A stretch of DNA of 5,821 nucleotides, from NCBI GenBank assembly GCA_024762375.1, contig JANTHQ010000144.1, positions 1 to 5,821 on the forward strand, written 5' to 3'. This DNA is from Anaerolineaceae bacterium. Its GTDB lineage: Bacteria > Chloroflexota > Anaerolineae > 4572-78. The notes under the pieces were generated by a model that saw only the letters and a program-made list of their open reading frames with translations, was not told the origin of the DNA and did no database searches. This document shows, one piece after another, positions 1 through 5,509 of the stretch. Numbering within the stretch: the first letter of the stretch is position 1; every line of letters begins with the position of its first letter. The position numbers and the translations under genes are program-made.

Positions 1-308
1 TCGAAAATAACGAAGATTCGCTCCGGCGGAATTTTATAGAATCGCGCCAATGGCGCAACCGATTTTCCGCTGAGGTTCATAAACGTTTGCGGTTTGACCA
101 GCATCACCGGCACATGGTCGATTTTCCCCCGTGCCAGCACCGCCTGATGCTTCTGCTGGTCGAAAACCAGCCCGGCATCTTCAGCCAGCCGGTCAACAAT
201 ATGAAACCCGACATTGTGCCGGGTTTGGGCATATTTTTTACCGGGATTCCCCAAACCGACAATCAGCCATTCAATGGGGGCGGCCGGTGAGTTCGTCCAG
301 AGTTTCAA
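1..308 (-). CDS. pth: Peptidyl-tRNA hydrolase, N-terminal half (partial, runs off the window start)
   Basis: Pth cleaves the ester bond of peptidyl-tRNAs released from stalled ribosomes, recycling tRNA in the cytoplasm. The minus-strand translation shows the family's core in order: WLIVGLGNPGKKY, TRHNVGFHIVDRLAE, then VKPQTFMNLSGKSV and RFYKIPPERIFVIF. The Asn of GLGNPG, the catalytic His of TRHN and the Asn of FMN are all present; the catalytic Asp that should follow VIF lies just outside the window. About 102 of roughly 190 residues are seen. The start is uncertain: there is no in-frame ATG between the GLGNPG motif and an upstream stop (TGA at 314-312). I chose TTG at 308-306, giving MKLWTNSPAAPIEWLIVG; this TTG lies inside a heptad repeat. 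A later CTG or ATT start is possible. Identity is secure from motifs; only the start is doubtful. Confidence 0.95.
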   Translation of the reverse strand, partial: MKLWTNSPAAPIEWLIVGLGNPGKKYAQTRHNVGFHIVDRLAEDAGLVFDQQKHQAVLARGKIDHVPVMLVKPQTFMNLSGKSVAPLARFYKIPPERIFVIF

Positions 309-464
309 GTTTCAAGCCCCACGTTTTCAGTTTCAGGTTTCAAGTTTCAGGTTTCAAGTCCAAAGTTGCAGGGTGCAGGGTTGCAAATTTCACTTTCTCA
401 CCTGCCCACCGGCACACTTTCACATTTCAAATGAGCAAATGGGATATCCCCAATCTCCAATCTA
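303..464. repeat. Degenerate heptanucleotide repeat spacer
   Basis: This spacer between two minus-strand genes is built largely of 7-nt units. TTTCAAG/TTTCAGG occurs at 303, 310, 331, 338, 345 and 352, with a partial copy at 325. From 331 to 358 this is two exact copies of the 14-mer TTTCAGGTTTCAAG. Further on come TTGCAGGG and TGCAGGG (366-380), CACTTTC at 391 and 415, and CAATCTC then CAATCTA at 451 and 458. A perfect palindrome GGGATATCCC lies at 441-450. It resembles the short tandemly repeated repetitive (STRR) heptamers described in cyanobacteria, but I cannot assign it to a known family. I see no gene, terminator or promoter here; the repeat reaches into the first codons of pth and the last codon of the neighbouring gene. 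Confidence 0.75.
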
Positions 465-1217
465 CCGTTTGCGCCGGCGACGTCCGCGCCCGGTGCGTTT
501 GGCAAATCCGAGCACTGCCAATCGGATGGCAGACAGGAATCCGAAAAAGAGAAAGATGACCAGCATGCCGCCCGCGCCGAGCAAACATGCACTTTTCAGT
601 GGCGACGTGTCTACCTTCACTTTGGGGATGGGCAGCCCCCCCTCGCCGGTGGGTTCGGGCGTGGGCAGTGTTTCTGTCACCGTCAACGCTCGAGGGGTTG
701 GGGTAGCCTCCGGTGTCGGCAGTTCGATGACGATGGTGGGGGTGGGCGGCAGTGGCGTCGGGGTGTTGGTTGGTGTCGCGCTGGCGGACGGTGTCGGTGT
801 TTCGGTGGGCACAGCGTTGGCGATGACCACGTGATTCACTTCTGTTTCGTTATAGTTGCCATCGTTGCGAACCACCCGCAGTCTCAAACTGTAACTGCCA
901 TCGGGCAGGACGGTGGTATCCCATTGTGCCAATTCGCCATTAACCACCTGTTCTCGCCCCACCTCGCCGATGCCGACCCACTGGTCGTTGGATGTTACCG
1001 GCTCGATGGCGTATGCCAGTTCATAACGGTCAAATGCAGGGTGTACCGCACTGCCGATGATGCTCACCACACCACGCACCACGTCATTATCGGCGGGCGC
1101 GGTGATGATTGCCAGCTCACCCTGTTTCGGCGGGGCGGCAATACTTGCTGTGACAGGGAAAACTATCGCCGCCAACAGCAAAAATAACGTCCATACAAGC
1201 GGTTTTTTCAGTTTCAT
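462..1217 (-). CDS. Exported single-pass membrane protein with Thr/Pro-rich stalk, function unknown
   Basis: This 251-residue protein is not one I can name. It has an N-terminal signal sequence (about 1-28: KLKK, then a hydrophobic core, then ASIAAPP), a folded extracellular region (about 34-136) that looks like a beta-sandwich (LAIITAPADNDVVRGVVSI at the start, LPDGSYSLRLRVV near the end), a low-complexity Pro/Thr stalk (about 137-196, PTETPTPSASATPTNTPT), a transmembrane helix (about 211-239, LLGAGGMLVIFLFFGFL) and a very basic cytoplasmic tail (KRTGRGRRRRKR). The topology is therefore outside domain, stalk, membrane, short positive tail. The module pattern 'xxGxVxIxGSAxxxxFxxYxLxYA' with 'LPDGxYxLRLxV' recurs in exported Chloroflexota proteins, in my recollection. 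The ATG is preceded by GAGG at 6 nt, and a good promoter lies upstream. The next gene on the strand is pth, 150 bp away, so any functional link is only positional. Confidence 0.85.
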   Translation of the reverse strand: MKLKKPLVWTLFLLLAAIVFPVTASIAAPPKQGELAIITAPADNDVVRGVVSIIGSAVHPAFDRYELAYAIEPVTSNDQWVGIGEVGREQVVNGELAQWDTTVLPDGSYSLRLRVVRNDGNYNETEVNHVVIANAVPTETPTPSASATPTNTPTPLPPTPTIVIELPTPEATPTPRALTVTETLPTPEPTGEGGLPIPKVKVDTSPLKSACLLGAGGMLVIFLFFGFLSAIRLAVLGFAKRTGRGRRRRKR

Positions 1218-1263
1218 ACAAAGCCTCGTGTGGGCAAAAATAATGTTGCCTTCAAAGTTTTAT

Positions 1264-1292
1264 AGTGTAGCATAGCTTAATTCGCCTGACAA
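1264..1292 (-). promoter_or_regulatory. Sigma70-type promoter for the exported membrane protein
   Basis: Read on the minus strand, a TTGTCA -35 box (1292-1287) is followed after exactly 17 nt by TACACT (1269-1264). This places transcription start near 1257, about 40 nt before the ATG at 1217. The match to the consensus is good for both boxes and the spacing is optimal. It is a sequence call only; no transcription data are available. Confidence 0.6.
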
Positions 1293-1337
1293 GATTGCAG
1301 AATTTGTGTGATAGGGCCGATGGCAGTTACAACAGCA

Positions 1338-1352
1338 ATGGCGTATTGCCAT
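1338..1352. promoter_or_regulatory. Candidate operator dyad over the -35 box
   Basis: ATGGC-GTATT-GCCAT is a perfect 5-bp inverted repeat with a 5-nt centre. It overlaps a second interleaved dyad, GCAAT/ATTGC (1335-1339 and 1345-1349). A further direct ATGGCA copy lies at 1320-1325. The right arm covers the -35 element of the plus-strand promoter, a typical place for a repressor site. Short dyads also arise by chance, so this is tentative. Confidence 0.3.
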
Positions 1353-1374
1353 CCATCCAATTTAATGCTAAAAT
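1346..1374 (+). promoter_or_regulatory. Sigma70-type promoter for the response regulator
   Basis: TTGCCA (1346-1351), a 17-nt spacer and TAAAAT (1369-1374) form a near-consensus promoter. Transcription would start near 1381, about 30 nt before the GTG start at 1412. Its position also argues against the longer in-frame start at 1295, which would put the promoter inside the coding region. Confidence 0.6.
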
Positions 1375-1411
1375 CATTGTAGTTATTTTCATCCAATCGG
1401 AGCACACACCT

Positions 1412-1780
1412 GTGGCAAAAATTCTGTATGTGGAAGACCACCCCGCGCAACGAGATATTTTAGCACAAATGCTGGAACTCGGCGGGTTTGAAGTTGAAAC
1501 CGCCGCCGACGGCAAAGAAGGGGTCGATAAAGCCCTGTCGTGGCTGCCCGATGTGATTCTGATGGATTTGCGCATGCCAAGAATGGACGGCTTTGAGGCC
1601 ATCGAACTCATCAGAAAAAATGAAGCGACGAAAGATACGCCGATTATCGCCATTTCTGCATGGGCAAGCGGCAAACATCGCAAACGCGCCATGGAAGTGG
1701 GCGCCACTGAGCATTTTACCAAACCGGTGGATTTGAATCGGCTGATGAATACTGTGAAATCATATATTCAGGACGAATGA
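1412..1780 (+). CDS. Single-domain response regulator (receiver domain only)
   Basis: This is a 122-residue stand-alone receiver (REC/CheY-like) domain, accepting a phosphoryl group from a histidine kinase in the cytoplasm. All hallmark residues are visible: the acidic pair E8-D9 in ILYVEDH, the phospho-acceptor D52 in DVILMDLRMPRMDG, the switch Ser82 in IIAISAWA and the invariant Lys104 in FTKPVD. There is no output domain after residue 120, so it acts through protein contacts (CheY, Spo0F or DivK style) or in a phosphorelay. I chose the GTG at 1412 because GGAG lies 9 nt upstream, VAKILYVED starts right at the first strand, and a promoter ends at 1374; a longer in-frame ATG at 1295 adds only non-domain residues. 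No kinase is in the window. The gene is monocistronic: own promoter and own terminator. Confidence 0.93.
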   Translation: MAKILYVEDHPAQRDILAQMLELGGFEVETAADGKEGVDKALSWLPDVILMDLRMPRMDGFEAIELIRKNEATKDTPIIAISAWASGKHRKRAMEVGATEHFTKPVDLNRLMNTVKSYIQDE

Positions 1781-1800
1781 TTTTCACCTGCCCTCGGCCG

Positions 1801-1823
1801 ACCGGAGCAATCCGGTTTTTTTT
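1801..1823 (+). terminator. Intrinsic terminator after the response regulator
   Basis: ACCGGA, a GCAA tetraloop (GNRA type) and TCCGGT form a perfect 6-bp GC-rich stem, followed directly by an uninterrupted run of T to 1823 (eight T counting the last stem base). It lies 20 nt after the stop codon at 1780. It should separate the response-regulator transcript from hisG. Confidence 0.9.
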
Positions 1824-1948
1824 ATTTCTGCCCGGTACTCATAAAAATTCTGCCACACAGGTAACACCCGTCCAATAGTCACCATTCCCCGCAACGACAC
1901 ACCCGCACACGGTTTACCTGCGGGCAATCACTTTCGGAGAAAAAGCCT
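1824..1948 (+). promoter_or_regulatory. hisG leader region with a small hairpin; promoter not identified
   Basis: This 125-nt gap must contain the hisG promoter because a terminator precedes it, yet I see no convincing -35/-10 pair. A perfect 6-bp hairpin, CCCGCA (1902-1907) with TGCGGG (1919-1924) and an 11-nt loop, sits 11 nt before the GGAG ribosome binding site (1936-1939). I see no His-rich leader peptide and no T-box, so control by classical his attenuation is not supported. The hairpin's role is unknown. Confidence 0.35.
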
Positions 1949-2962
1949 ATGACCCCCAAAATTCGGCTGGGATTACCCAGCAAAGGCAGGTTACAACAGG
2001 ATAGTTTGGAATTGCTGAACGCCTGCGACCTGAAAGTAACCCAACGCAACAGCCGCCAATATATTGCCCAAATTAACGCCCTGCCAAACCTTGAGGTGTG
2101 GTTTCAACGCCCCGCCGACATTGTGCGGCAGGTACGAGACGGCACGGTGGCTTTCGGCATTGCCGGATACGACATGGTTGCGGAATATGGCGGCACGGAA
2201 AACCGAATTGTGCTCATTCACGATGCGCTGGAATTCGGACACTGCACGCTGGAAGTCATTGTGCCCGAACGCTGGACGCGGGTCAACAGCATCGCCGATT
2301 TGGCGGCGCATGCCCGCGCCCTGCCCTCCGATGCCCCACTGCGGGTGGTCAGCAAATTTCCGCGCAAAACTGCCGCCTTTTTCGGTGAACACGATATTCC
2401 GCACCGGCTGTTGCACGCCGATGGCGCACTGGAAGCCGCGCCGAATATGGGCACGGCAGATGTGATTGTCGATTTGGTGCAAACCGGGTTGACCCTGCAG
2501 GAAAATCGGCTGAAACGGATTAACGGCGGGCGAATTTTGAGCAGTCAAGCCGTCTTTTTCGGCAATCGCGAAATTCTGCAATCCAACCCGGATGCGCTCG
2601 CCACAGCGCATCTGCTGCTGGAACGCTTCGAAGCGCATCTGCGAGCGGCGCAGCATTACAATATCATCGCCAACGTGCGGGGTGCTTCGCCGGAAGCGGT
2701 GGCACAGAAATTACACCAATATCCGGTATTGAGCGGCTTGCAAGGCCCGACCATTTCGCCGGTATACCCCAAAACGCCCGGCGAAAACGGCTGGCACGCC
2801 ATCAGTCTGGTCGTTCACCGCACTGAATTGCAGGTAGCCATCGAACAACTGCGCGCCATCGGTGGCAGCGGGGTGGTGGTTCTGCCCGCGCTCTTCATTT
2901 TTGAAGAAGAACCGGAACGCTGGAAACGGCTCAACCGGCAATTAGCGGTCAGTAAAGACTGA
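1949..2962 (+). CDS. hisG: ATP phosphoribosyltransferase, long form with regulatory domain
   Basis: HisG condenses ATP with PRPP to phosphoribosyl-ATP, the first and committed step of histidine synthesis. The 337 residues show LGLPSKGRL at the N-terminus (7-15), the DIVRQVRDGTVAFGIAGYD segment (57-75), and the PRPP-binding loop ADVIVDLVQTGLTL (170-183), followed by QENRLKRINGG. The C-terminal region (about 240-318) contains GLQGPTISPVYP and AIGGSGVVVLP, characteristic of the ACT-like domain that binds histidine in long-form HisG; this predicts hexameric, feedback-inhibited enzyme without HisZ. It is some 35-40 residues longer than common long-form HisG (about 300), through small insertions and a tail (FEEEPERWKRLNRQLAVSKD). 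GGAG precedes the ATG by 9 nt. The stop codon lies inside a heptad-repeat hairpin. hisD lies 2.6 kb downstream, not adjacent. Confidence 0.97.
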   Translation: MTPKIRLGLPSKGRLQQDSLELLNACDLKVTQRNSRQYIAQINALPNLEVWFQRPADIVRQVRDGTVAFGIAGYDMVAEYGGTENRIVLIHDALEFGHCTLEVIVPERWTRVNSIADLAAHARALPSDAPLRVVSKFPRKTAAFFGEHDIPHRLLHADGALEAAPNMGTADVIVDLVQTGLTLQENRLKRINGGRILSSQAVFFGNREILQSNPDALATAHLLLERFEAHLRAAQHYNIIANVRGASPEAVAQKLHQYPVLSGLQGPTISPVYPKTPGENGWHAISLVVHRTELQVAIEQLRAIGGSGVVVLPALFIFEEEPERWKRLNRQLAVSKD

Positions 2963-2987
2963 AAACTAACCGCTGATGGCTGAAAAC
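2944..2987 (+). repeat. Heptad repeat and hairpin across the hisG stop codon
   Basis: From 2959 the sequence runs in exact 7-nt steps: CTGAAAA, CTAACCG, CTGATGG, CTGAAAA (2959-2986). Overlapping this, AGCGGTCAGT (2944-2953) pairs with ACTAACCGCT (2965-2974), a 10-bp stem with one mismatch and an 11-nt loop holding the hisG TGA. An alternative inner stem CAGT/ACTG (2950-2953, 2957-2960, with offset) is also possible. There is no T-tract, so it is not a standard terminator. It resembles the heptad spacer at 303-464 in period but not in unit sequence. Confidence 0.55.
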
Positions 2988-3015
2988 AATATTCATTCCT
3001 CAGGAGGGAAATCCA

Positions 3016-5202
3016 ATGAAAGGCAAACAAACAAAAATCAGTAGCAGTATTTTTATCGGACTTATTCTCGCATTTTTTATTTTTGGGGCGATAACCGCGC
3101 TGGCAGACCCCGGCGCGCAAGCCCCAACCCTCATCAGTTATCAGGGTTTTTTAACCGATAGCAATGGCGACCCGATGACCGGCACGGTCAATTTGCAATT
3201 CGATTTATATGCCACCGAAACGGGCGGCTCGCCGCTGTGGAGCGAAACGCAAACCGGTGTTCCGGTCAGCGACGGTTATTTTTCGGTGATGCTGGGGAGT
3301 GAAACGCCACTCAGCGCCAGCGATTTCAGCGCCAGTGAACGCTGGTTGAAAGTGACCGTTGACGGCACGGCAATGCCGCGCCAACAATTTGCCTCGGTGC
3401 CGTATGCCCTGCAAGCCGAAAATGCCGCCACGTCCGCCTCGGTGCCGTGGAGCGGCATCACCGGTATGCCCGCCGATTTCGCCGATGGTGTGGACGATGT
3501 CGGCACAGGTAGCACCGGCTGGTCGCTGACGGGGAATGGCGGCACAACAAACGCCGTCCTCGGCACAACCGATGCCCAAACGTTGACACTGGTGGTCAAC
3601 AATACCACTGCTATGCGCTTCAATCCGGGTATTGATAATACGGGTATGGGTCCCAACATCCCCAACATTATCGGCGGGTATGAGCAAAACAGCGTCGCCG
3701 ATGGCGTTTTTGGAGCGGTCATCGGCGGGGGCGGGGGCGATGATTTCGGAAGCCCTGCCCCCAACCGCGCGACCGACAGTTTCGCCACCATTTCCGGCGG
3801 CAAAGGGAATACTGCCAATGGGTCATATGCCACCATCAGCGGTGGGGGATACAACACCATTACTGGCACATACACCAGTATCGGCGGGGGAAGTAGCAAC
3901 GTTGCTTACGGCAGCCATGCCACCATCAGCGGCGGGGGATACAACGCCACCGGCAACAACAATTACCCCACCGTCGGCGGGGGATATGCCAACATTTCAG
4001 GCAATAGCTTTGCCACTGTCGCCGGGGGGAGAGAAAATTGGGCATACGGCGATTATGCCTTCATCGGTAGTGGGCAAAGCAATAAAATCAACAGCAATTA
4101 CGGCGCAATTGGCGGCGGACAATCAAACAATATCGGCTTCGGGCAATATGCCACCATCGGCGGGGGCAACAGCAATGCAACAAACGGAGACTACGCAGCC
4201 ATCGGCGGGGGGATGACCAACACCATCCACAGTGAATACAGTTTCATCGGCGGGGGGAACATAAATACCATTGCCGTGGCCGGCACATACGCCACCATTG
4301 GCGGGGGCTATTCAAATGTCATCTCCGGAACAAGCGCAACTATTGGCGGAGGAAGCCGCAACACTGCCGCCAATTCCGGTAGTGCCATCGGCGGGGGAAG
4401 TAACAACACTGCCTCCAACACCTATACCACCATCAGCGGCGGGGCAAACAATACCGCGCCGGGCTATGCCGCCACAGTCGGCGGCGGAACAAATAATCAC
4501 GCCGGCACAGCTGACGGCGACCGCAATGCGGTTATCGGCGGGGGCGATCATAACAGCATTACCGGCGGATACGATTCCACCATCGGCGGGGGTGGATACA
4601 ACCAAATCACCGCGCACCATTCCACCATCGGCGGCGGAATGAGCAATCTATCCCAAGGGCAATACGGCACCATCGGCGGCGGACAGTCAAATGTCATCTC
4701 CGCCACATACAGCACCATTCCCGGCGGGTACCGGGCGCAAACCACCCATTATGGCGAGATGGCATACGCCAGTGGCGGGTTCGCCGCCGCCGGTGATGCA
4801 CAAGCCACAACCTATGTGCTGCGCGGCACAACCACCGACCAAGGCGGCAATTATTATCTCTATTTGGATGGGGATAACGCCAGCGAAAGTATCACCATCG
4901 TCCCGCAACACATTATGTTCTTTGACATTCAAGTTGTTGCCATTGAACACGACAACAATTACAGTGCCGGGTATCATTTTAGCGGCGTCATAAAAAACAC
5001 CTTTAACAATCAGGTCAGTTTTATAAATGCCACGTCGCCATTATCGCCGGATTTTACAGCCGAAGATGCCAGTGCCAGCAGTTGGAATGTGGAAGTTGAA
5101 GCCGATAATACTTCTGACAGATTGATGATTCATGTGTATGGCGCAACCGGTCAAACCATCCGCTGGGTGGCAACCGTGCGCGCCACCGAAGTGGAATTTT
5201 AG
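3016..5202 (+). CDS. Secreted fibre protein with YadA/Hep_Hag-like head repeats and phage-tail-like C-terminal domain
   Basis: This 728-residue exported protein has a modular build. A signal peptide (1-30, ending ITALA before DPGAQ) is followed by an N-terminal domain (about 38-136) of a kind found in many large exported bacterial proteins: LISYQGFLTDSNGDPMTG, then LWSETQ, then PRQQFASVPYALQAENA. Next come WSGITGMPADFADGVDD (145-161) and WSLTGNGGT with LGTTDAQTLTLVVNNTTAMR (169-201). Residues 218-571 are about 22 units of 14-19 residues, pattern [T/A]IGGGxxNxxxGxYA, like the trimeric beta-roll head of YadA. The last part (about 572-728) runs from HYGEMAYASGGFAAAGDAQ to TIRWVATVRATEVEF, which I recognise from phage tail-fibre-type proteins. 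No beta-barrel anchor, LPXTG or TM helix follows. A strong AGGAGG lies 8 nt before ATG. It is probably a trimeric surface or released fibre; its ligand is unknown. Confidence 0.85.
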   Translation: MKGKQTKISSSIFIGLILAFFIFGAITALADPGAQAPTLISYQGFLTDSNGDPMTGTVNLQFDLYATETGGSPLWSETQTGVPVSDGYFSVMLGSETPLSASDFSASERWLKVTVDGTAMPRQQFASVPYALQAENAATSASVPWSGITGMPADFADGVDDVGTGSTGWSLTGNGGTTNAVLGTTDAQTLTLVVNNTTAMRFNPGIDNTGMGPNIPNIIGGYEQNSVADGVFGAVIGGGGGDDFGSPAPNRATDSFATISGGKGNTANGSYATISGGGYNTITGTYTSIGGGSSNVAYGSHATISGGGYNATGNNNYPTVGGGYANISGNSFATVAGGRENWAYGDYAFIGSGQSNKINSNYGAIGGGQSNNIGFGQYATIGGGNSNATNGDYAAIGGGMTNTIHSEYSFIGGGNINTIAVAGTYATIGGGYSNVISGTSATIGGGSRNTAANSGSAIGGGSNNTASNTYTTISGGANNTAPGYAATVGGGTNNHAGTADGDRNAVIGGGDHNSITGGYDSTIGGGGYNQITAHHSTIGGGMSNLSQGQYGTIGGGQSNVISATYSTIPGGYRAQTTHYGEMAYASGGFAAAGDAQATTYVLRGTTTDQGGNYYLYLDGDNASESITIVPQHIMFFDIQVVAIEHDNNYSAGYHFSGVIKNTFNNQVSFINATSPLSPDFTAEDASASSWNVEVEADNTSDRLMIHVYGATGQTIRWVATVRATEVEF
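3667..4728 (+). repeat. Tandem ~45-nt coding repeats (head-repeat array)
   Basis: About 22 in-frame units of mostly 45 nt, each carrying a core like ACCATCGGCGGGGG and a conserved AAY codon (Asn) a few codons on. Units are diverged except for a few: 3829-3855 and 3919-3945 match at 26 of 27 bases and lie exactly two units (90 nt) apart. Longer units occur near 3721-3786 (Asp/Pro-rich insert) and 4486-4533. The array is rich in G5 and G6 runs, with G6 at 4024-4029, 4207-4212 and 4252-4257. These are protein-coding repeats, not a CRISPR array. Confidence 0.9.
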
Positions 5203-5211
5203 GGGGCGGTG

Positions 5212-5502
5212 ATGAAACTTTCACGCCTGAAATTAACCCTCATCGGCGCGATGGTCGGCGTACTGCTGCTGACCGGCATCGCGCTGGCGGCGGGCGAAAG
5301 CCTGCCCCGGCACGCGGTCTCCGGCGGCGGCGATACCGTCTCTGCCGGTAACATCACCCTGCGAAACACCATCGGGCAGCCGATTGCCGGTTCGGTGAGC
5401 AACGGCGGCTCGCTGTGCAGTGGATTCATCTGCGGGCAAGCAGCTTCCGCACCCACATCCGGCGGCGACAAATTTGTTTACCTGCCGTTGGTTTTGAAAT
5501 GA
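5212..5502 (+). CDS. Small secreted protein with GTIGQP-type module and C-terminal VYLPLVLK
   Basis: This 96-residue protein starts with a signal peptide (1-27, KLSRLKLTLIGAMVGVLLL then GIALAA). The mature part has one short module, SGGGDTVSAGNITLRNTIGQPIAGSV followed by SLCSGFICG, which matches in style a repeat-like beta domain (GGG...G.Y.L.GTIGQP..G....GG.Y.L..GFW) seen in exported Chloroflexota proteins. Cys69 and Cys74 could form a disulfide. After a flexible linker (ASAPTSGGDK) it ends in FVYLPLVLK, a C-terminal signature I know from many exported proteins of this phylum; its mechanism is not known to me. The ATG at 5212 has AGGGGG 5 nt upstream; an in-frame GTG at 5209 is too close to it. 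Only 9 bp separate it from the fibre gene, suggesting translational coupling and a shared job at the cell surface. Function is otherwise unknown. Confidence 0.85.
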   Translation: MKLSRLKLTLIGAMVGVLLLTGIALAAGESLPRHAVSGGGDTVSAGNITLRNTIGQPIAGSVSNGGSLCSGFICGQAASAPTSGGDKFVYLPLVLK

Positions 5503-5509
5503 ATTTGAC

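Noticed and set aside
278..310. Frameshift at the pth start, because an out-of-frame ATG lies next to the LIVG codons
   Set aside because: The in-frame W before LIVGLGNPG fits the family, and the rest of the visible frame is intact; an unusual start is simpler than an indel.
441..450. GGGATATCCC palindrome as a terminator or operator
   Set aside because: It is a zero-loop 10-bp palindrome with no T-run and no promoter nearby; a chance palindrome is likely.
721..800. GT-rich repeated DNA (GGTGTCGGNGT) as a non-coding repeat
   Set aside because: It is the Thr/Pro codon run of the stalk of the minus-strand membrane protein.
1295..1411. N-terminal extension of the response regulator from ATG 1295
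   Set aside because: The extension contains the predicted promoter, has no receiver-domain residues and lacks a good ribosome binding site; GTG 1412 has GGAG and starts at the first beta strand.
1824..1948. His-operon attenuator leader peptide or T-box before hisG
   Set aside because: No ATG/GTG-led peptide with a run of His codons and no T-box sequence or terminator/antiterminator pair is visible; only two His codons occur in the one frame that runs into hisG.
3632..4642. Long open stretches in the +1 frame and on the minus strand over the array
   Set aside because: They come from the codon pattern of the repeats (few stops in other frames), have no ribosome binding sites and give only Pro/Ser/Ala-rich low-complexity peptides.
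3667..4728. Regular ~45-nt repeats as a CRISPR array
   Set aside because: The repeats are in-frame, diverged and encode a consistent 15-residue protein motif inside a signal-peptide protein; there are no constant repeats with unique spacers and no cas genes.
3016..5202. Prophage tail-fibre gene, that is, a prophage fragment
   Set aside because: The protein has a Sec signal peptide and no other phage gene, integrase or att site lies in the window; only domain similarity is supported.
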